NCBI GenBank assembly: GCA_036504095.1
Contig: DASXVS010000013.1
Span: forward strand, 24,966 to 88,965
Direction of reading: 5' to 3'
Length of the DNA: 64,000 bases
Origin: Armatimonadota bacterium
Lineage (GTDB): Bacteria > Armatimonadota > DTGP01 > JAKQQT01
This document shows, piece after piece, positions 1-8,074 of the stretch; within the stretch, counting starts at the first letter, position 1, and each line of letters starts with the position of its first letter. A program made the position numbers and the translations under genes. The notes under the pieces were generated by a model. That model was not told the DNA's origin, ran no database searches, and worked only from the letters and a program-made list of their open reading frames with translations.

Positions 1-55
1 GGCCGACGATCCCCGTCGCCCCAACGATACACGCTTTCAATATCTTCTTAGCCAT
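1..55 (-). CDS. asd: N-terminus of a dehydrogenase, probably aspartate-semialdehyde dehydrogenase (partial)
   Basis: Only the first 18 codons are in the window; the rest lies beyond the left edge. They read MAKKILKACIVGATGIVG, a Rossmann beta-strand plus glycine loop (GATGxxG) typical of aspartate-semialdehyde dehydrogenase, which makes the semialdehyde used by DapA. An AGGAG site at 60-64 sits 4 bases before the ATG. The gene lies 93 bases downstream of dapB on the same strand, which favours asd over ArgC, whose N-terminus has the same fold. The assignment is inference from a short segment and context. Confidence 0.55.
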   Translation of the reverse strand, partial: MAKKILKACIVGATGIVG

Positions 56-148
56 CTTACTCCTCTAACTCACGCTTGGCGCATAGCCGCCAAACGTCCG
101 ACCATATTACCCCACAGGGACTCCCGTTCGTGAGCGCCCCCGACATCA

Positions 149-964
149 TCACGTCTCCAATAACGCGTCGAGCCCGTACACCAGGCCGGAGCGTCCGCCG
201 ATCCGCCGGATCCCCAGCACCACACCGGGCATGAACGATGACCGGTCCAGTGTGTCATGCCGAATCGTCAGCGTCTGGCCCTGGCCGCCGAAGATGACCT
301 CCTGGCTGGCCACGAAGCCGGGCATTCGAATACTGTGGACCTTGATGCCCTCGAAGTCGCCGCCGCGGGCTCCTTCAAGGATCACTTTCTGCGTTGCATC
401 GGGCGATGCGCCGGTCCGGGCCGCCGCCACTATCTCGGCGGTTTTCATCGCCGTACCGCTGGGCGCATCGAGCTTCTTATTGTGATGCATCTCGATGATC
501 TCGCAGTCCGGCATGTGGCGGGCGGCCGCCTTAACGAACTGCATCATCAGCACGGCGCCGATCGCAAAGTTCGGCGCCACCAGGCATCGCGCATCGTTTG
601 TTGAGCACAACTGGCGGATCTCCGTGAGATCGGCGTCGGTCAGGCCCGTCGTGCCCACAACGGCGTTGACGCCGTCGCCCAGCACCAACCTGAGGTTATC
701 CATCACGGAAGCCGGTTGCGTGAAGTCCACCACAACGTCCGGGGTTGTCCGGTATAGAGCGTCGGACAAACCGGGCTGCACGTCCACGCCGAGGCGCCCG
801 ACCCCGGCCAGAACGCCGGCATCCGTGTCCGGATTCGCTGCCGCAAAGGACGGATCAATAGCGGCGACCACTTCCATGTCGGCCTCGGCCGAGATGGCCC
901 GGACCACTTCACGCCCCATTCGCCCCGCTGCGCCGGTCACCAACACTTTCAACTTGTTTGCCAT
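149..964 (-). CDS. dapB: 4-hydroxy-tetrahydrodipicolinate reductase
   Basis: DapB reduces 4-hydroxy-tetrahydrodipicolinate with NAD(P)H in the cytoplasmic lysine/diaminopimelate pathway. The 271-residue product is of normal length. It opens with a nucleotide-binding loop (GAAGRMGREV, residues 11-20), has VVGTTGLT near 102-109, and the active-site signature HHNKKLDAPSGTA from residue 160 with the catalytic His pair and Lys164. I chose the ATG at 964 because the family starts a few residues before the glycine loop; an in-frame ATG at 982 would add six residues, and neither has a strong ribosome binding site. It lies 87 bases after the M16 peptidase gene and precedes the asd-like gene, suggesting one transcript. 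Confidence 0.96.
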   Translation of the reverse strand: MANKLKVLVTGAAGRMGREVVRAISAEADMEVVAAIDPSFAAANPDTDAGVLAGVGRLGVDVQPGLSDALYRTTPDVVVDFTQPASVMDNLRLVLGDGVNAVVGTTGLTDADLTEIRQLCSTNDARCLVAPNFAIGAVLMMQFVKAAARHMPDCEIIEMHHNKKLDAPSGTAMKTAEIVAAARTGASPDATQKVILEGARGGDFEGIKVHSIRMPGFVASQEVIFGGQGQTLTIRHDTLDRSSFMPGVVLGIRRIGGRSGLVYGLDALLET

Positions 965-1051
965 ATGCGTATGTCCCGTCATGTCCAGTGGTGCATCCGG
1001 CGTTCACCCCGCCCGTTTCGTAGCGTCATTCCGGCTGCCGGTCCGCCGCCG

Positions 1052-2293
1052 TCACGCCTCTGCGCTGCCTTCATGCTCCGGCCCGATCACCGTGAGGCTC
1101 CATTCGTCCTCGTTCAACACGCGGTCTGCCACAGCCTTCACGTCGTCGTGCGTTACGGACATCACCTTCTCGACAACCTCTTCCATCGGGATGACGCGGT
1201 CGAAGTACATCTGCGATTTCGCCATTCGGCTCATACGGCTGCTCATGCTCTCAAGGCTGAGCACCAGCGCGCCCTTGATCTGGTTCTGCGCGCGCTGGAA
1301 CTCGTCGGCGTTCAAGCCTTCCTTGCGCACGTGCCGGGCTTCCTGCCGGCACAGATCGAGCACGTCATCCAGAGTGTCCGGACTGGTGCCGGCGTAGATG
1401 GCGTAAAGGCCGGTATCCGCGTAACTGTGCGGGTAGGAGCCGACGCTGTATGCGAGGCCGCGCTTTTCCCGGATTTCCTGGAAGAGGCGGCTGCTCATTC
1501 CGCCGCCCACCGCTGCGTCCATCACCGCGAGGGCGTATTTTGTGTCGTCATATTGGTCGGGCCCCCTCGTTCCGATGCAGAAATGCACCTGTTCGGTGGT
1601 CCGCTCGTAGCGTACGTCCCGATTGGAGCCGTTCAAGGGCGCCGAAGGAAGGCTCTCCGCAGTGCCGCGCCGGCTGCCCAGCGTATCCTTGAACAGATCC
1701 ACCACGTCCGCATGCTTCAGATTGCCCGAAGCCACCACGTATGTGCGGTTCGGCTGGTACCAGCGGTTCATGTATGTTACGAGGTCATCCCTCTCTAACG
1801 CGCTGACCGTTTCCGGCGTTCCGATAACCGGCCGGCCGATCGGGTGGTCCGGGAACAGGTTCTGCACGAACAGATCGTGCACAAGTTCGTCCGGGGTATC
1901 CTGGTATCGCTTGATCTCCTCGAGGACGACGTTGCGCTCGCGGCCCAGTTCCTCGGGATCGAGCAGCGAGTTCAGGCACATGTCGGCCAACACGTCAGCG
2001 GCGACGGGAAGGTGCTCGCTCAGCACACGAGCGTAATAGCACGTGTATTCCTTGTCCGTCCCCGCATTCAGCTGCCCGCCTACAAAATCCAGTTCCTGGG
2101 CAATCTGCAGCGCGGAACGCTTTTCGGTCCCTTTGAAGAGCATGTGCTCAATGAAATGGGAGATGCCGTTGTTGCGGGCATCTTCCTCGCGCGACCCCAC
2201 CTTGAACCACAAGCCCAGACTAACCGACTGGACGTAGGTGACTTCCTCAGTGACGATGGTGACGCCGTTATCGAGTTTCGTGGTTTCAACCAT
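1052..2293 (-). CDS. M16 family zinc metallopeptidase (processing-peptidase type)
   Basis: This 413-residue protein is a single-size M16 peptidase of the type found beside pnp and dap genes in many bacteria (MlpA/YmxG in Bacillus). The inverted zinc motif HFIEH is at residues 46-50, followed by the conserved MLFKGT, and the third ligand glutamate lies in the RNVVLEEIKRYQD segment about 75 residues later. A C-terminal M16 half follows (GGGMSSRLFQEIREKRGLAY). There is no signal peptide, so it is probably cytosolic. The open frame extends to 2464, but the ATG at 2293 gives the usual start just before LDNGVTIV and follows a GGAGGAGG stretch. The substrate is unknown. Confidence 0.93.
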   Translation of the reverse strand: MVETTKLDNGVTIVTEEVTYVQSVSLGLWFKVGSREEDARNNGISHFIEHMLFKGTEKRSALQIAQELDFVGGQLNAGTDKEYTCYYARVLSEHLPVAADVLADMCLNSLLDPEELGRERNVVLEEIKRYQDTPDELVHDLFVQNLFPDHPIGRPVIGTPETVSALERDDLVTYMNRWYQPNRTYVVASGNLKHADVVDLFKDTLGSRRGTAESLPSAPLNGSNRDVRYERTTEQVHFCIGTRGPDQYDDTKYALAVMDAAVGGGMSSRLFQEIREKRGLAYSVGSYPHSYADTGLYAIYAGTSPDTLDDVLDLCRQEARHVRKEGLNADEFQRAQNQIKGALVLSLESMSSRMSRMAKSQMYFDRVIPMEEVVEKVMSVTHDDVKAVADRVLNEDEWSLTVIGPEHEGSAEA

Positions 2294-2386
2294 AGTGCGT
2301 GTTGGCCCCTCCTCCGGGGCGATTCTGTCAATTACCGGTTCTTTCAATATATGGGCAGGCTCGCAGTATGGGCAAGGCGCAGACCA

Positions 2387-2426
2387 GGAGGTCGCTACCT
2401 TACGGGGCGTGGCGGGCGCGACCTCC
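2387..2426. promoter_or_regulatory. Perfect 9-bp inverted repeat upstream of the phosphoesterase
   Basis: GGAGGTCGC at 2387-2395 is matched by its exact reverse complement at 2418-2426, with 22 bases between. It lies in the divergent spacer between the M16 peptidase (start 2293) and the phosphoesterase (start 2479). It could be an operator or an RNA hairpin in the leader. Function is inference. Confidence 0.35.
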
Positions 2427-2478
2427 GGGGGCAATGTATCGTCTAAGAGTCGATATTCCTGCACGAAAGGGAACAGGC

Positions 2479-3882
2479 ATGAGAACTGAACTGATCCTGG
2501 CCGCGGCGCTTATCGCCGGGCTCGCCGCAGCGGCCGCCAACGCCGCCCCACGTACGGACATACCCATCAAACACTTCGTCTACATCATTCAAGAAAACAT
2601 TACCTTCGACCATTACTTCGGCACTTACCCCGGCGCCGACGGTATTCCGAAAGGCGCCAGATTCGCCTACAAACCGGACGGGCCGAAAGAGGTTGCCCCG
2701 TTCCACCTGGCGCAGACTTCCATTCCCCGCGACCTGAACCATTCGTGGCAGGCCGCGCACGTGGCGTACAACGGCGGGAAGATGGACGGGTTCCTGTGGG
2801 CGGAATGGCCGCGGGCCCTGGCGTACTATTGGAAAGGAAAACTCCCGGAGCCTGATCCTGAGGACGTCTTCCCGATTCCCGGGATTCCGCGCCAGCCCGT
2901 GCGCCGCCCGGCGGCTGCCGCCAGGGGGGCGGTGGGTGAAGGCGCGGCCGTCGCGGGCGGTCAGGCGAACGCCGGAGCGTTGGCCCGCAACACGCCACCG
3001 CAGGCGCCGACGCCAAAGTGGGTCCTCAATACCCTTTCGTACTACGACTACCGCGAGATTCCCAACTACTGGGAGTATGCGCGGCGTTTCACTTTGTGCG
3101 ACGCGTTCTTCTCATCCCTGGCCGGACCCAGCGAGCCGAACCACCTTTACACCGTTGCCGCCCAGTCCGGCGGGCTTGTGAATAACCCCATGCGGGATGT
3201 TGCCGGCCAGGAAGGCGTCTACGATTTCCCGACGATGGCCGAGCTGCTCTCCGGTTCCGGCGTGACATGGAAGTATTACGATCAGAAGCCCAACCCGAAG
3301 AAGCAATCACTCTGGAACCCACTTCCGGGTTTCAAGGCGTTCCAGAAAGATCCGAAACTGATGGATCACCTCGTATCGCTGGACGAATTCGCCAGGGATA
3401 TCCAAACCGGTAATCTTCCGGAAGTGTCGTGGATCGTACCCATCGGCGCCGACAGCGAGCATCCGCCGGCAGACTCCGCCCGCGGCATGTGGCATGTGAC
3501 CGGCCTTGTAAACGAGGTCATGAAGAGCAAGTACTGGGACGATACCGCGATCATCGTGACGTGGGACGATTACGGCGGGTTCTATGACCACGTGAAGCCG
3601 CCGACCGTGGACGCGTACGGTTTCGGCCCGCGAGTGCCGGCCCTGGTGATCTCCGCCTGGTCAAAGCCCGGCCACGTGAACCACACGACGTTCGACTTTA
3701 CCTCACCGCTGAAACTGATCGAGACGAAATTCGGCCTGAAGCCCCTCACGGACCGGGATCGAAAGTCGAAAGACATGCTGAACTGCTTCGACTTCAAACA
3801 GAAACCGCTGAACCCGGTCGTCATCACCAGCGACACCAAACTGGACTTCAGCGACTTCGAATTGATGAAGCAGGAACGATGA
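2479..3882 (+). CDS. Secreted phosphoesterase (phospholipase C / acid phosphatase family)
   Basis: The 467-residue product belongs to the bacterial phosphoesterase family that includes phospholipase C and AcpA-type acid phosphatases, which hydrolyse phosphate mono- or diesters outside the cytoplasm. A signal peptide ends near ANAAPR (residue 24). Near the mature N-terminus is [18 protein letters not shown]; most relatives have ENRSFDHYFG, so the nucleophile position is Thr here. Further family blocks are [40 protein letters not shown] and [12 protein letters not shown]. The frame is open from 2299, but the ATG at 2479 follows an AAAGGGAAC site and starts the signal peptide. A low-complexity Ala/Pro insert lies near residues 140-175. 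Substrate is not predictable. Confidence 0.9.
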   Translation: MRTELILAAALIAGLAAAAANAAPRTDIPIKHFVYIIQENITFDHYFGTYPGADGIPKGARFAYKPDGPKEVAPFHLAQTSIPRDLNHSWQAAHVAYNGGKMDGFLWAEWPRALAYYWKGKLPEPDPEDVFPIPGIPRQPVRRPAAAARGAVGEGAAVAGGQANAGALARNTPPQAPTPKWVLNTLSYYDYREIPNYWEYARRFTLCDAFFSSLAGPSEPNHLYTVAAQSGGLVNNPMRDVAGQEGVYDFPTMAELLSGSGVTWKYYDQKPNPKKQSLWNPLPGFKAFQKDPKLMDHLVSLDEFARDIQTGNLPEVSWIVPIGADSEHPPADSARGMWHVTGLVNEVMKSKYWDDTAIIVTWDDYGGFYDHVKPPTVDAYGFGPRVPALVISAWSKPGHVNHTTFDFTSPLKLIETKFGLKPLTDRDRKSKDMLNCFDFKQKPLNPVVITSDTKLDFSDFELMKQER

Positions 3883-3887
3883 ACGAG

Positions 3888-3907
3888 GAATCCCGGACTC
3901 GGGATTC
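3888..3907. terminator. Hairpin between convergent genes
   Basis: GAATCCCG at 3888-3895 and CGGGATTC at 3900-3907 pair perfectly around a GACT loop, six bases after the phosphoesterase stop and overlapping the methyltransferase stop codon. Flanking ACGATGAA and TTCATCGT extend the palindrome. Its convergent position suggests a bidirectional terminator, although there is no long T run. Confidence 0.5.
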
Positions 3908-4706
3908 ATCGTTCTCGCGTGGCTTTGACGGAGAACAGCAGCGCGATCTTCCCGTCGTGTTCCTTCAAGCGGTACTGGCCGTCTTCGCATTTCGTCACGA
4001 AGGGCGGATGCGGGACGGTTGAGTAGGGAAACTCGTGCAGGAAGTCGATTCGCAGGCCGGCGCCGATGAGGGCGTTCACCACGTCTGCCAGAGTGTGCGC
4101 CCAACCGTGCTCAACGCCCTTGATGGGTTCGTCCGTGGCGTACGAGCCAACGACTTCCTCCACCCAGGGCTCATCGGTGTGGAAGTACGGGAAAACCATT
4201 TCGAGGTCGGGTTCGCTGCCTTCATAGACGCAGCCCATCGGGTGGAAATCGACGATATGAAACGCGCCGCCGGGTTTGAGGAAATGGGCGATGACCTTCG
4301 CCCAGCGGGCAAGGTCCGGCAGCCAATAGATGGCTCCGTACGACGTGAAGACGATGTCAAATGCGCCGGACAGGTTGTTCGGCAGGTCATAGACGTCCGA
4401 CAGGACGAAGGTTGCCGGAAGGCCGCAGGTTTCGGCGATGGAGCGCGCGGCCTCTATGGCCTTGGGAGAGAAATCCGCGCCTGTTGCGATCGCGCCGAGG
4501 CGCGCCCAGGAAAGAGTGTCCAGGCCGAAGTGGCACTGCAGATGGAGGAGCGACTTGCCGGCTACATCGCCAACCTCGTCCAACTCTACGGAGTGCAGAC
4601 GATTGCCGCCGGCGATGAAGGCCGGCACGTCGTAATGCGGCCCCGAGACGTGCGCCTCCGCCCACTTATCCCACAAATCGCGGTTTGAAGCGATGTAATC
4701 GTCCAT
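3906..4706 (-). CDS. Class I SAM-dependent methyltransferase
   Basis: The 266-residue product has the class I methyltransferase core: motif I is LLHLQCHFGLDTLSWARLG (about residues 50-70), followed by the acidic end of strand 2 (GADFSPKAIEAAR), VLSDVYDLP, and the motif IV region FDIVFTSYGAIYWLPDL. FLKPGGAFHIVDFHPMG follows. The N-terminus (NRDLWDKWAEAHV) is typical of small-molecule methyltransferases of the Methyltransf_11/25 type. The frame continues to 4850, but those codons run through a palindromic repeat; the ATG at 4706 gives the family-like start, without a clear ribosome binding site. The substrate is unknown. It is convergent with the phosphoesterase. Confidence 0.85.
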   Translation of the reverse strand: MDDYIASNRDLWDKWAEAHVSGPHYDVPAFIAGGNRLHSVELDEVGDVAGKSLLHLQCHFGLDTLSWARLGAIATGADFSPKAIEAARSIAETCGLPATFVLSDVYDLPNNLSGAFDIVFTSYGAIYWLPDLARWAKVIAHFLKPGGAFHIVDFHPMGCVYEGSEPDLEMVFPYFHTDEPWVEEVVGSYATDEPIKGVEHGWAHTLADVVNALIGAGLRIDFLHEFPYSTVPHPPFVTKCEDGQYRLKEHDGKIALLFSVKATRER

Positions 4707-4719
4707 ACGGGAATACTGT

Positions 4720-4773
4720 CCACAGGGACACAGAGGCACAGAGATTGGACTCTGTGCCTCTGTGTCCCTGTGG
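4720..4773. repeat. Perfect 24-bp inverted repeat
   Basis: The arms 4720-4743 and 4750-4773 are exact reverse complements with a 6-base loop (ATTGGA). The arms are themselves built from CACAGGGACACAGAGG-type units. It sits between the stop of the nitronate monooxygenase-like gene (4786) and the start of the methyltransferase (4706), so it could terminate the upstream gene or act as a dispersed palindromic element. It has no coding role, although both frames stay open through it. Confidence 0.85.
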
Positions 4774-4785
4774 TTGCGACTCTTC

Positions 4786-6225
4786 TTACACCGAATTGCA
4801 CATGCCGGACTCCAGATACTTGATGGCATCTCTCGCCGAGTAGGAGTCATTCTCGTCCTTCATCAGGTGAGGGAGGAACGAGTAATCATCGCCCAGAGTG
4901 ACGAGGGGGCGTTCGAAGTCGCCATCCTTGAATACCTGGGGGAGGCCGATATCCGCCATGAGGCCGTTGCAGAGGCATTTGGTCCCTTCCGTCGCCTCCA
5001 GCTTTCCGCCCTTCGCGACGTAAACCTCGGTGGGTTCCGCCGAGCAGCGGTAGCCGATGGTCCCATCTTCCTTCTTGTACAGGGATTGCAGGTAGCCGAT
5101 ATCGCAGATGCGGGTGCGCGCCTCGAAGACCCCCTGGTCTGCAAGGGATCCCGGCAGCGCCGCGACCTTGAACGGGAAGCCGGACGAAGATGCGCGGGCA
5201 TCGGTGACGATGTTCAGTTCCTTGCGGTATGCCGCGCGGCGGAGCTCCTTCCGGATAGCGGGAACCAGACCGGACTCGTCGCACAGCGCGAAGATGCTTC
5301 CGGCCTGGATGCCCTGCGCGCCCGTGGCCATCACTTCCTGCCACCGTTCCGGCTTCGCGTATGAGCCGGCCAGCCAGAAGGGCAGGTCAAGCTCGCGCAT
5401 TTTGGCAAAGTCCACAAGGTCGCGTTCGCCGTAGATGGGTTCGCCGCGTTCGTTGAACTGCGCCTTGCCGCGCGGCGGAGCGTTGTGGCCGCCCGCCGTG
5501 GGGCTCTCCACCACGAATCCGTTGACCACCCCTGAGGATTTGTTCTTGAGCATCAGTCCCAGCGTGGCGGACGAGATGATCGCCAGAAACTGCGGACGCT
5601 TGAGCGGCGCCGCACCCAGCGGGAGAATGGTGGAAGGGTCGAACGTCGAGCGAAAGTCGTCTTCAGGCCCGGCGCCGTCTACGGAAAGGCGATAGGAGGA
5701 CGGCTGGTGAAGCGCCAGGGTGTCGAGCGCGCCGGGAATCTGGGTCGGGATGCCGGCGCCCATGAGGACGTAGGCGACGCCCGCCAACATGGCGCCGTAC
5801 AGCGAAGGCAGGTGCTGCATCTGGATTTTCTCCAGGAGGTTCATGCCCACCGGGTTGTCGTGTCCCTCTCGCGCCAGCCAGACTTCGGTGAAACTCGCGC
5901 AGACGCATAGTTCGGTCAGCTCGCGCGGCGGCTTGATGGTGAACTTCGGGAGCTGCCGGAAGCGTTCTTTCGCCGCCCTGCCGGCCTCGACGTAGTACTT
6001 CTTGAGCACACGCTGGGCGATCTCGGGCGTCGGAAAGTGCTCCAGGGCGCGCCGCATGTGTCCACCGATATCGCCGTTCTGCAGATTGCGGGCGAAAACC
6101 TGCGTGATGCCGACACCCGAGACGACGCCAAGGTGGCCAGTCTTGGACACCTCTCTGGCAAGCCTCCAGCCGGAGACGCCGATACCCATCCCTCCCTGTA
6201 TCAGGCGGGGATTCCTTGACTCCAT
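4786..6225 (-). CDS. Nitronate monooxygenase-like FMN-dependent TIM-barrel oxidoreductase
   Basis: The 479-residue product resembles the 2-nitropropane dioxygenase / nitronate monooxygenase superfamily, which also contains FabK- and PfaD-type enoyl reductases. Near the N-terminus is LIQGGMGIGVSGWRLAREVS, the usual first strand and glycine loop. The central blocks VVNGFVVESPTAGGHNAPP and FWLAGSYAKPERWQEVMATG-AQGIQAGSIFAL match the FMN phosphate-binding region. It is longer than classical nitronate monooxygenases (about 320-360 residues), with an extra C-terminal section containing a CSAEP...CLCNGL Cys region, closer to PfaD-like members. The ATG at 6225 is preferred over an in-frame TTG at 6237. 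The reaction is not certain. Confidence 0.8.
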   Translation of the reverse strand: MESRNPRLIQGGMGIGVSGWRLAREVSKTGHLGVVSGVGITQVFARNLQNGDIGGHMRRALEHFPTPEIAQRVLKKYYVEAGRAAKERFRQLPKFTIKPPRELTELCVCASFTEVWLAREGHDNPVGMNLLEKIQMQHLPSLYGAMLAGVAYVLMGAGIPTQIPGALDTLALHQPSSYRLSVDGAGPEDDFRSTFDPSTILPLGAAPLKRPQFLAIISSATLGLMLKNKSSGVVNGFVVESPTAGGHNAPPRGKAQFNERGEPIYGERDLVDFAKMRELDLPFWLAGSYAKPERWQEVMATGAQGIQAGSIFALCDESGLVPAIRKELRRAAYRKELNIVTDARASSSGFPFKVAALPGSLADQGVFEARTRICDIGYLQSLYKKEDGTIGYRCSAEPTEVYVAKGGKLEATEGTKCLCNGLMADIGLPQVFKDGDFERPLVTLGDDYSFLPHLMKDENDSYSARDAIKYLESGMCNSV

Positions 6226-6453
6226 ATCTTTATCCAACCTCGATCGTGTCCTATGTTACAGGGGCCGCACGCGCAACCCAATGGGGGTGCCATCTGAAAT
6301 GATGCCGCCCACCCCATTATACGGCATAGAGGGGCTTAAGTACACGGGATTGTGACCGGGGAACTGAGGAAGCCGATGGAGCGTAGGAAAACACGGCCAT
6401 TCACGAGGCCAAGAGGTCGAACGCCACGGCGGCCGCCGGATGGGTCTATTGCG

Positions 6454-6494
6454 GAAATGGGGAAACAAACCGGAGCGGTTCGTTTCCCCATTTC
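6454..6494 (-). terminator. Terminator-like hairpin, copy A of a three-copy family
   Basis: An 18-base left arm (6454-6471) pairs with 6477-6494 around a 5-base loop with one mismatch; the arm reads GAAATGGGGAAACAAACC. The same hairpin occurs at 7983-8022 and 10831-10877, each time just beyond a minus-strand gene. It probably ends transcription of the beta-helix gene. Confidence 0.6.
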
Positions 6495-6510
6495 TTCATT
6501 TGTGGTCCCG

Positions 6511-6537
6511 TGTCGGGCACGGAGGCCCGACCTACCG
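6511..6537. repeat. 27-bp repeat with internal hairpin, copy 1
   Basis: These 27 bases recur without change at 43471-43497. GTCGGGC (6512-6518) and GCCCGAC (6525-6531) form a hairpin with a 6-base loop. Both copies lie just beyond the 3' end of a minus-strand gene. Confidence 0.8.
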
Positions 6538-6541
6538 GGGA

Positions 6542-6583
6542 TTACTCACCCTTTTTGAGGCGGAAGCGGAAGCCCACCGGGCC
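6542..6583 (-). repeat. Copy of the last 42 coding bases of pnp (copy A)
   Basis: This block matches the pnp 3' end (10901-10942) at 39 of 42 positions without gaps. It lies immediately after the TAG of the beta-helix gene and in frame with it, so read-through would add GPVGFRFRLKKGE and a TAA, nearly the PNPase C-terminus. Confidence 0.85.
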
Positions 6584-7795
6584 CTAAGGATTTGGTTCCA
6601 GGCCGGATACCTTGCGGGCGATGCGGACGGCATCCAGGAGGTCTATGGTTCCGCCGGGCAGAATGTCCAGCCGCGTATTGTCGGCTCCAATGGAAGCGAA
6701 GTAACCCGACCAAGTGGCGAGGGCTCGTCGGACATCCCCGAGTACAAACGAAGACGGACCGACCACGCCGTACTCGTAGGCGCCCAAGTCCACGTGCGTT
6801 CCGATGACCCGTGGCTTGCCGTCCAGATCCAACTGGCCCAACGTTACCACGCTGTCGTCTCCCGCATCAATGCAAGGTGAGCCCGCGAGTAATCGGTAGC
6901 CGCCCGCCGTCCGGTTCACGAACAACGGATCCTGGCTGATATTCCCCTGTCCGGTAGGCGGTGTGTAGGCCGAATAGTCCCCTGCCGTGTTGCCGTAGAC
7001 GTCGTTATGCGAGAACGTGGAGACCGTGTTGCCAAACACGATCACACCGAAGGTGCCATTGTAGGCCACGATGTTGTTGATGAGATTGGCAGTGCCGCCA
7101 GGCACGTGTACACCGTCTCCTGCGTTGGACGCGATCGTGTTGTTGGTCAGAGTAGACGTGCCGCGGGTCAGATACACGCCTATGTCTTGATTGCCAATGA
7201 TAGCGTTGTTGGTGAGAGTGGCCGTGCCGGCGACGTATACGCCAACGCCGCGGTTGTTGTTGACAGTGTTGTTGGCAAGAGAGGCCGTGCCGAGATCGAC
7301 AACGATGCCGCGATAACGGATGCCACTGACGGAGTTGTTTGTGATGGTTGCTGTAGTGCCGTACACATATACGCCGTAACCACAGTTTCGGATGTGGAAA
7401 CCGTCCAGGGTGATGTTCAAACAGCGGCAGTTGACCACTTTACTCACGCTATCTCCGCCTCCGTCGAGCACGGTTTCGTTCGCTCGCCAGTCCCTCTGGC
7501 TCCGTTGTGTCTCGGTCCCTGTAAAGCCGCCGTACATGGCCACGCCCGCTTGTGGCGTCAGGTCGGTCTCCGAGTACGTTCCCTGCGAAACCCATACTTC
7601 GTCGCCGCTGTTCGTGGCCCCGTCGAGTCCCGCTGTGACAGTCAGGAAGGCGGTGGACCATGCCGTCCCGTCATGCACAGATCCCGAGGCGTTCTTGTCA
7701 ACGTAGACAACGGCGGCGGATGCCGGCAGGGCGGCGACCAGCAGCAATGGCGAGGACTGCACAACCGAAATGAACAGCGAGCGAAGATATCTCAT
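6584..7795 (-). CDS. Secreted right-handed beta-helix protein with C-terminal dockerin-like module
   Basis: The 403-residue product starts with a signal peptide (MRYLRSLFISVV...ALPASA). The body is a parallel beta-helix: repeated short strands such as LTNNTIASNAGDGVHV and IIGNQDIGVYLTRGT, with the conserved entry GDEVWVSQGTYSE and MYGGFTGTETQRS seen in surface beta-helix proteins. After the helix an ITxDPLFVN-type segment and DLGAYEYG close the domain. The last 50 residues (VRRALATWSGYF...GTIDLLDAVRIARKVSGL) match the dockerin-like module of five other proteins here. The ATG at 7795 has a GAGGTG site; an earlier ATG at 7828 does not. Its role is probably at the cell surface; no ligand can be named. 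Confidence 0.85.
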   Translation of the reverse strand: MRYLRSLFISVVQSSPLLLVAALPASAAVVYVDKNASGSVHDGTAWSTAFLTVTAGLDGATNSGDEVWVSQGTYSETDLTPQAGVAMYGGFTGTETQRSQRDWRANETVLDGGGDSVSKVVNCRCLNITLDGFHIRNCGYGVYVYGTTATITNNSVSGIRYRGIVVDLGTASLANNTVNNNRGVGVYVAGTATLTNNAIIGNQDIGVYLTRGTSTLTNNTIASNAGDGVHVPGGTANLINNIVAYNGTFGVIVFGNTVSTFSHNDVYGNTAGDYSAYTPPTGQGNISQDPLFVNRTAGGYRLLAGSPCIDAGDDSVVTLGQLDLDGKPRVIGTHVDLGAYEYGVVGPSSFVLGDVRRALATWSGYFASIGADNTRLDILPGGTIDLLDAVRIARKVSGLEPNP

Positions 7796-7982
7796 AGCAC
7801 ACCTCACGTGGGTTGGGGACGACCGCAACCCTTGTCAGTCGGCAGAGGGCGTCAGTTATCGGCAGCACTGGAGAGGAGTCTCGGAGAGCCACACGCGAGT
7901 GTTCGCGAAGTCCACGCTCTCTTGCTGTAAATCATATCACACCCGGTAGCTTTCTACAACTCGCAATTGGAGTAGTAACGCG

Positions 7983-8022
7983 GAAATGGGGAAACGACCA
8001 CGTTGGTTCGTTTCCCAATTTC
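7983..8022 (-). terminator. Terminator-like hairpin, copy B
   Basis: The left arm 7983-7999 pairs with 8005-8022. This is the most diverged copy of the hairpin family at 6454 and 10831. It follows the 3' end of the RCC1 gene and the pnp-tail copy B. Confidence 0.55.
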
Positions 8023-8032
8023 CCTTCGCGCG

Positions 8033-8074
8033 TTCCTCGCCCTTTTTGGGGCGGATGCCGAAGCCTACCTGGCC
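8033..8074 (-). repeat. Copy of the last 42 coding bases of pnp (copy B)
   Basis: This matches 10901-10942 at 36 of 42 positions without gaps and directly follows the TAG of the RCC1 gene, in the same frame as in copy A. Its stop codon is mutated, so it is the older or less constrained copy. Confidence 0.75.

Larger units (their letters stand above)
6226..6583. other. 358-base gene-free region with repeat modules
   Basis: No gene is seen here. On the minus strand a TATAAT at 6316-6321 could be the -10 box for the oxidoreductase gene, although no good -35 is present. From 6454 the region holds a hairpin, a 27-bp repeat and a 42-base copy of the pnp 3' end, each listed separately. Confidence 0.6.

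Noticed and set aside
495..1397. Long plus-strand open frame of 300 codons
   Set aside because: It is the antisense of dapB and the M16 peptidase, both with clear family motifs; its residues show no domain and no ribosome binding site.
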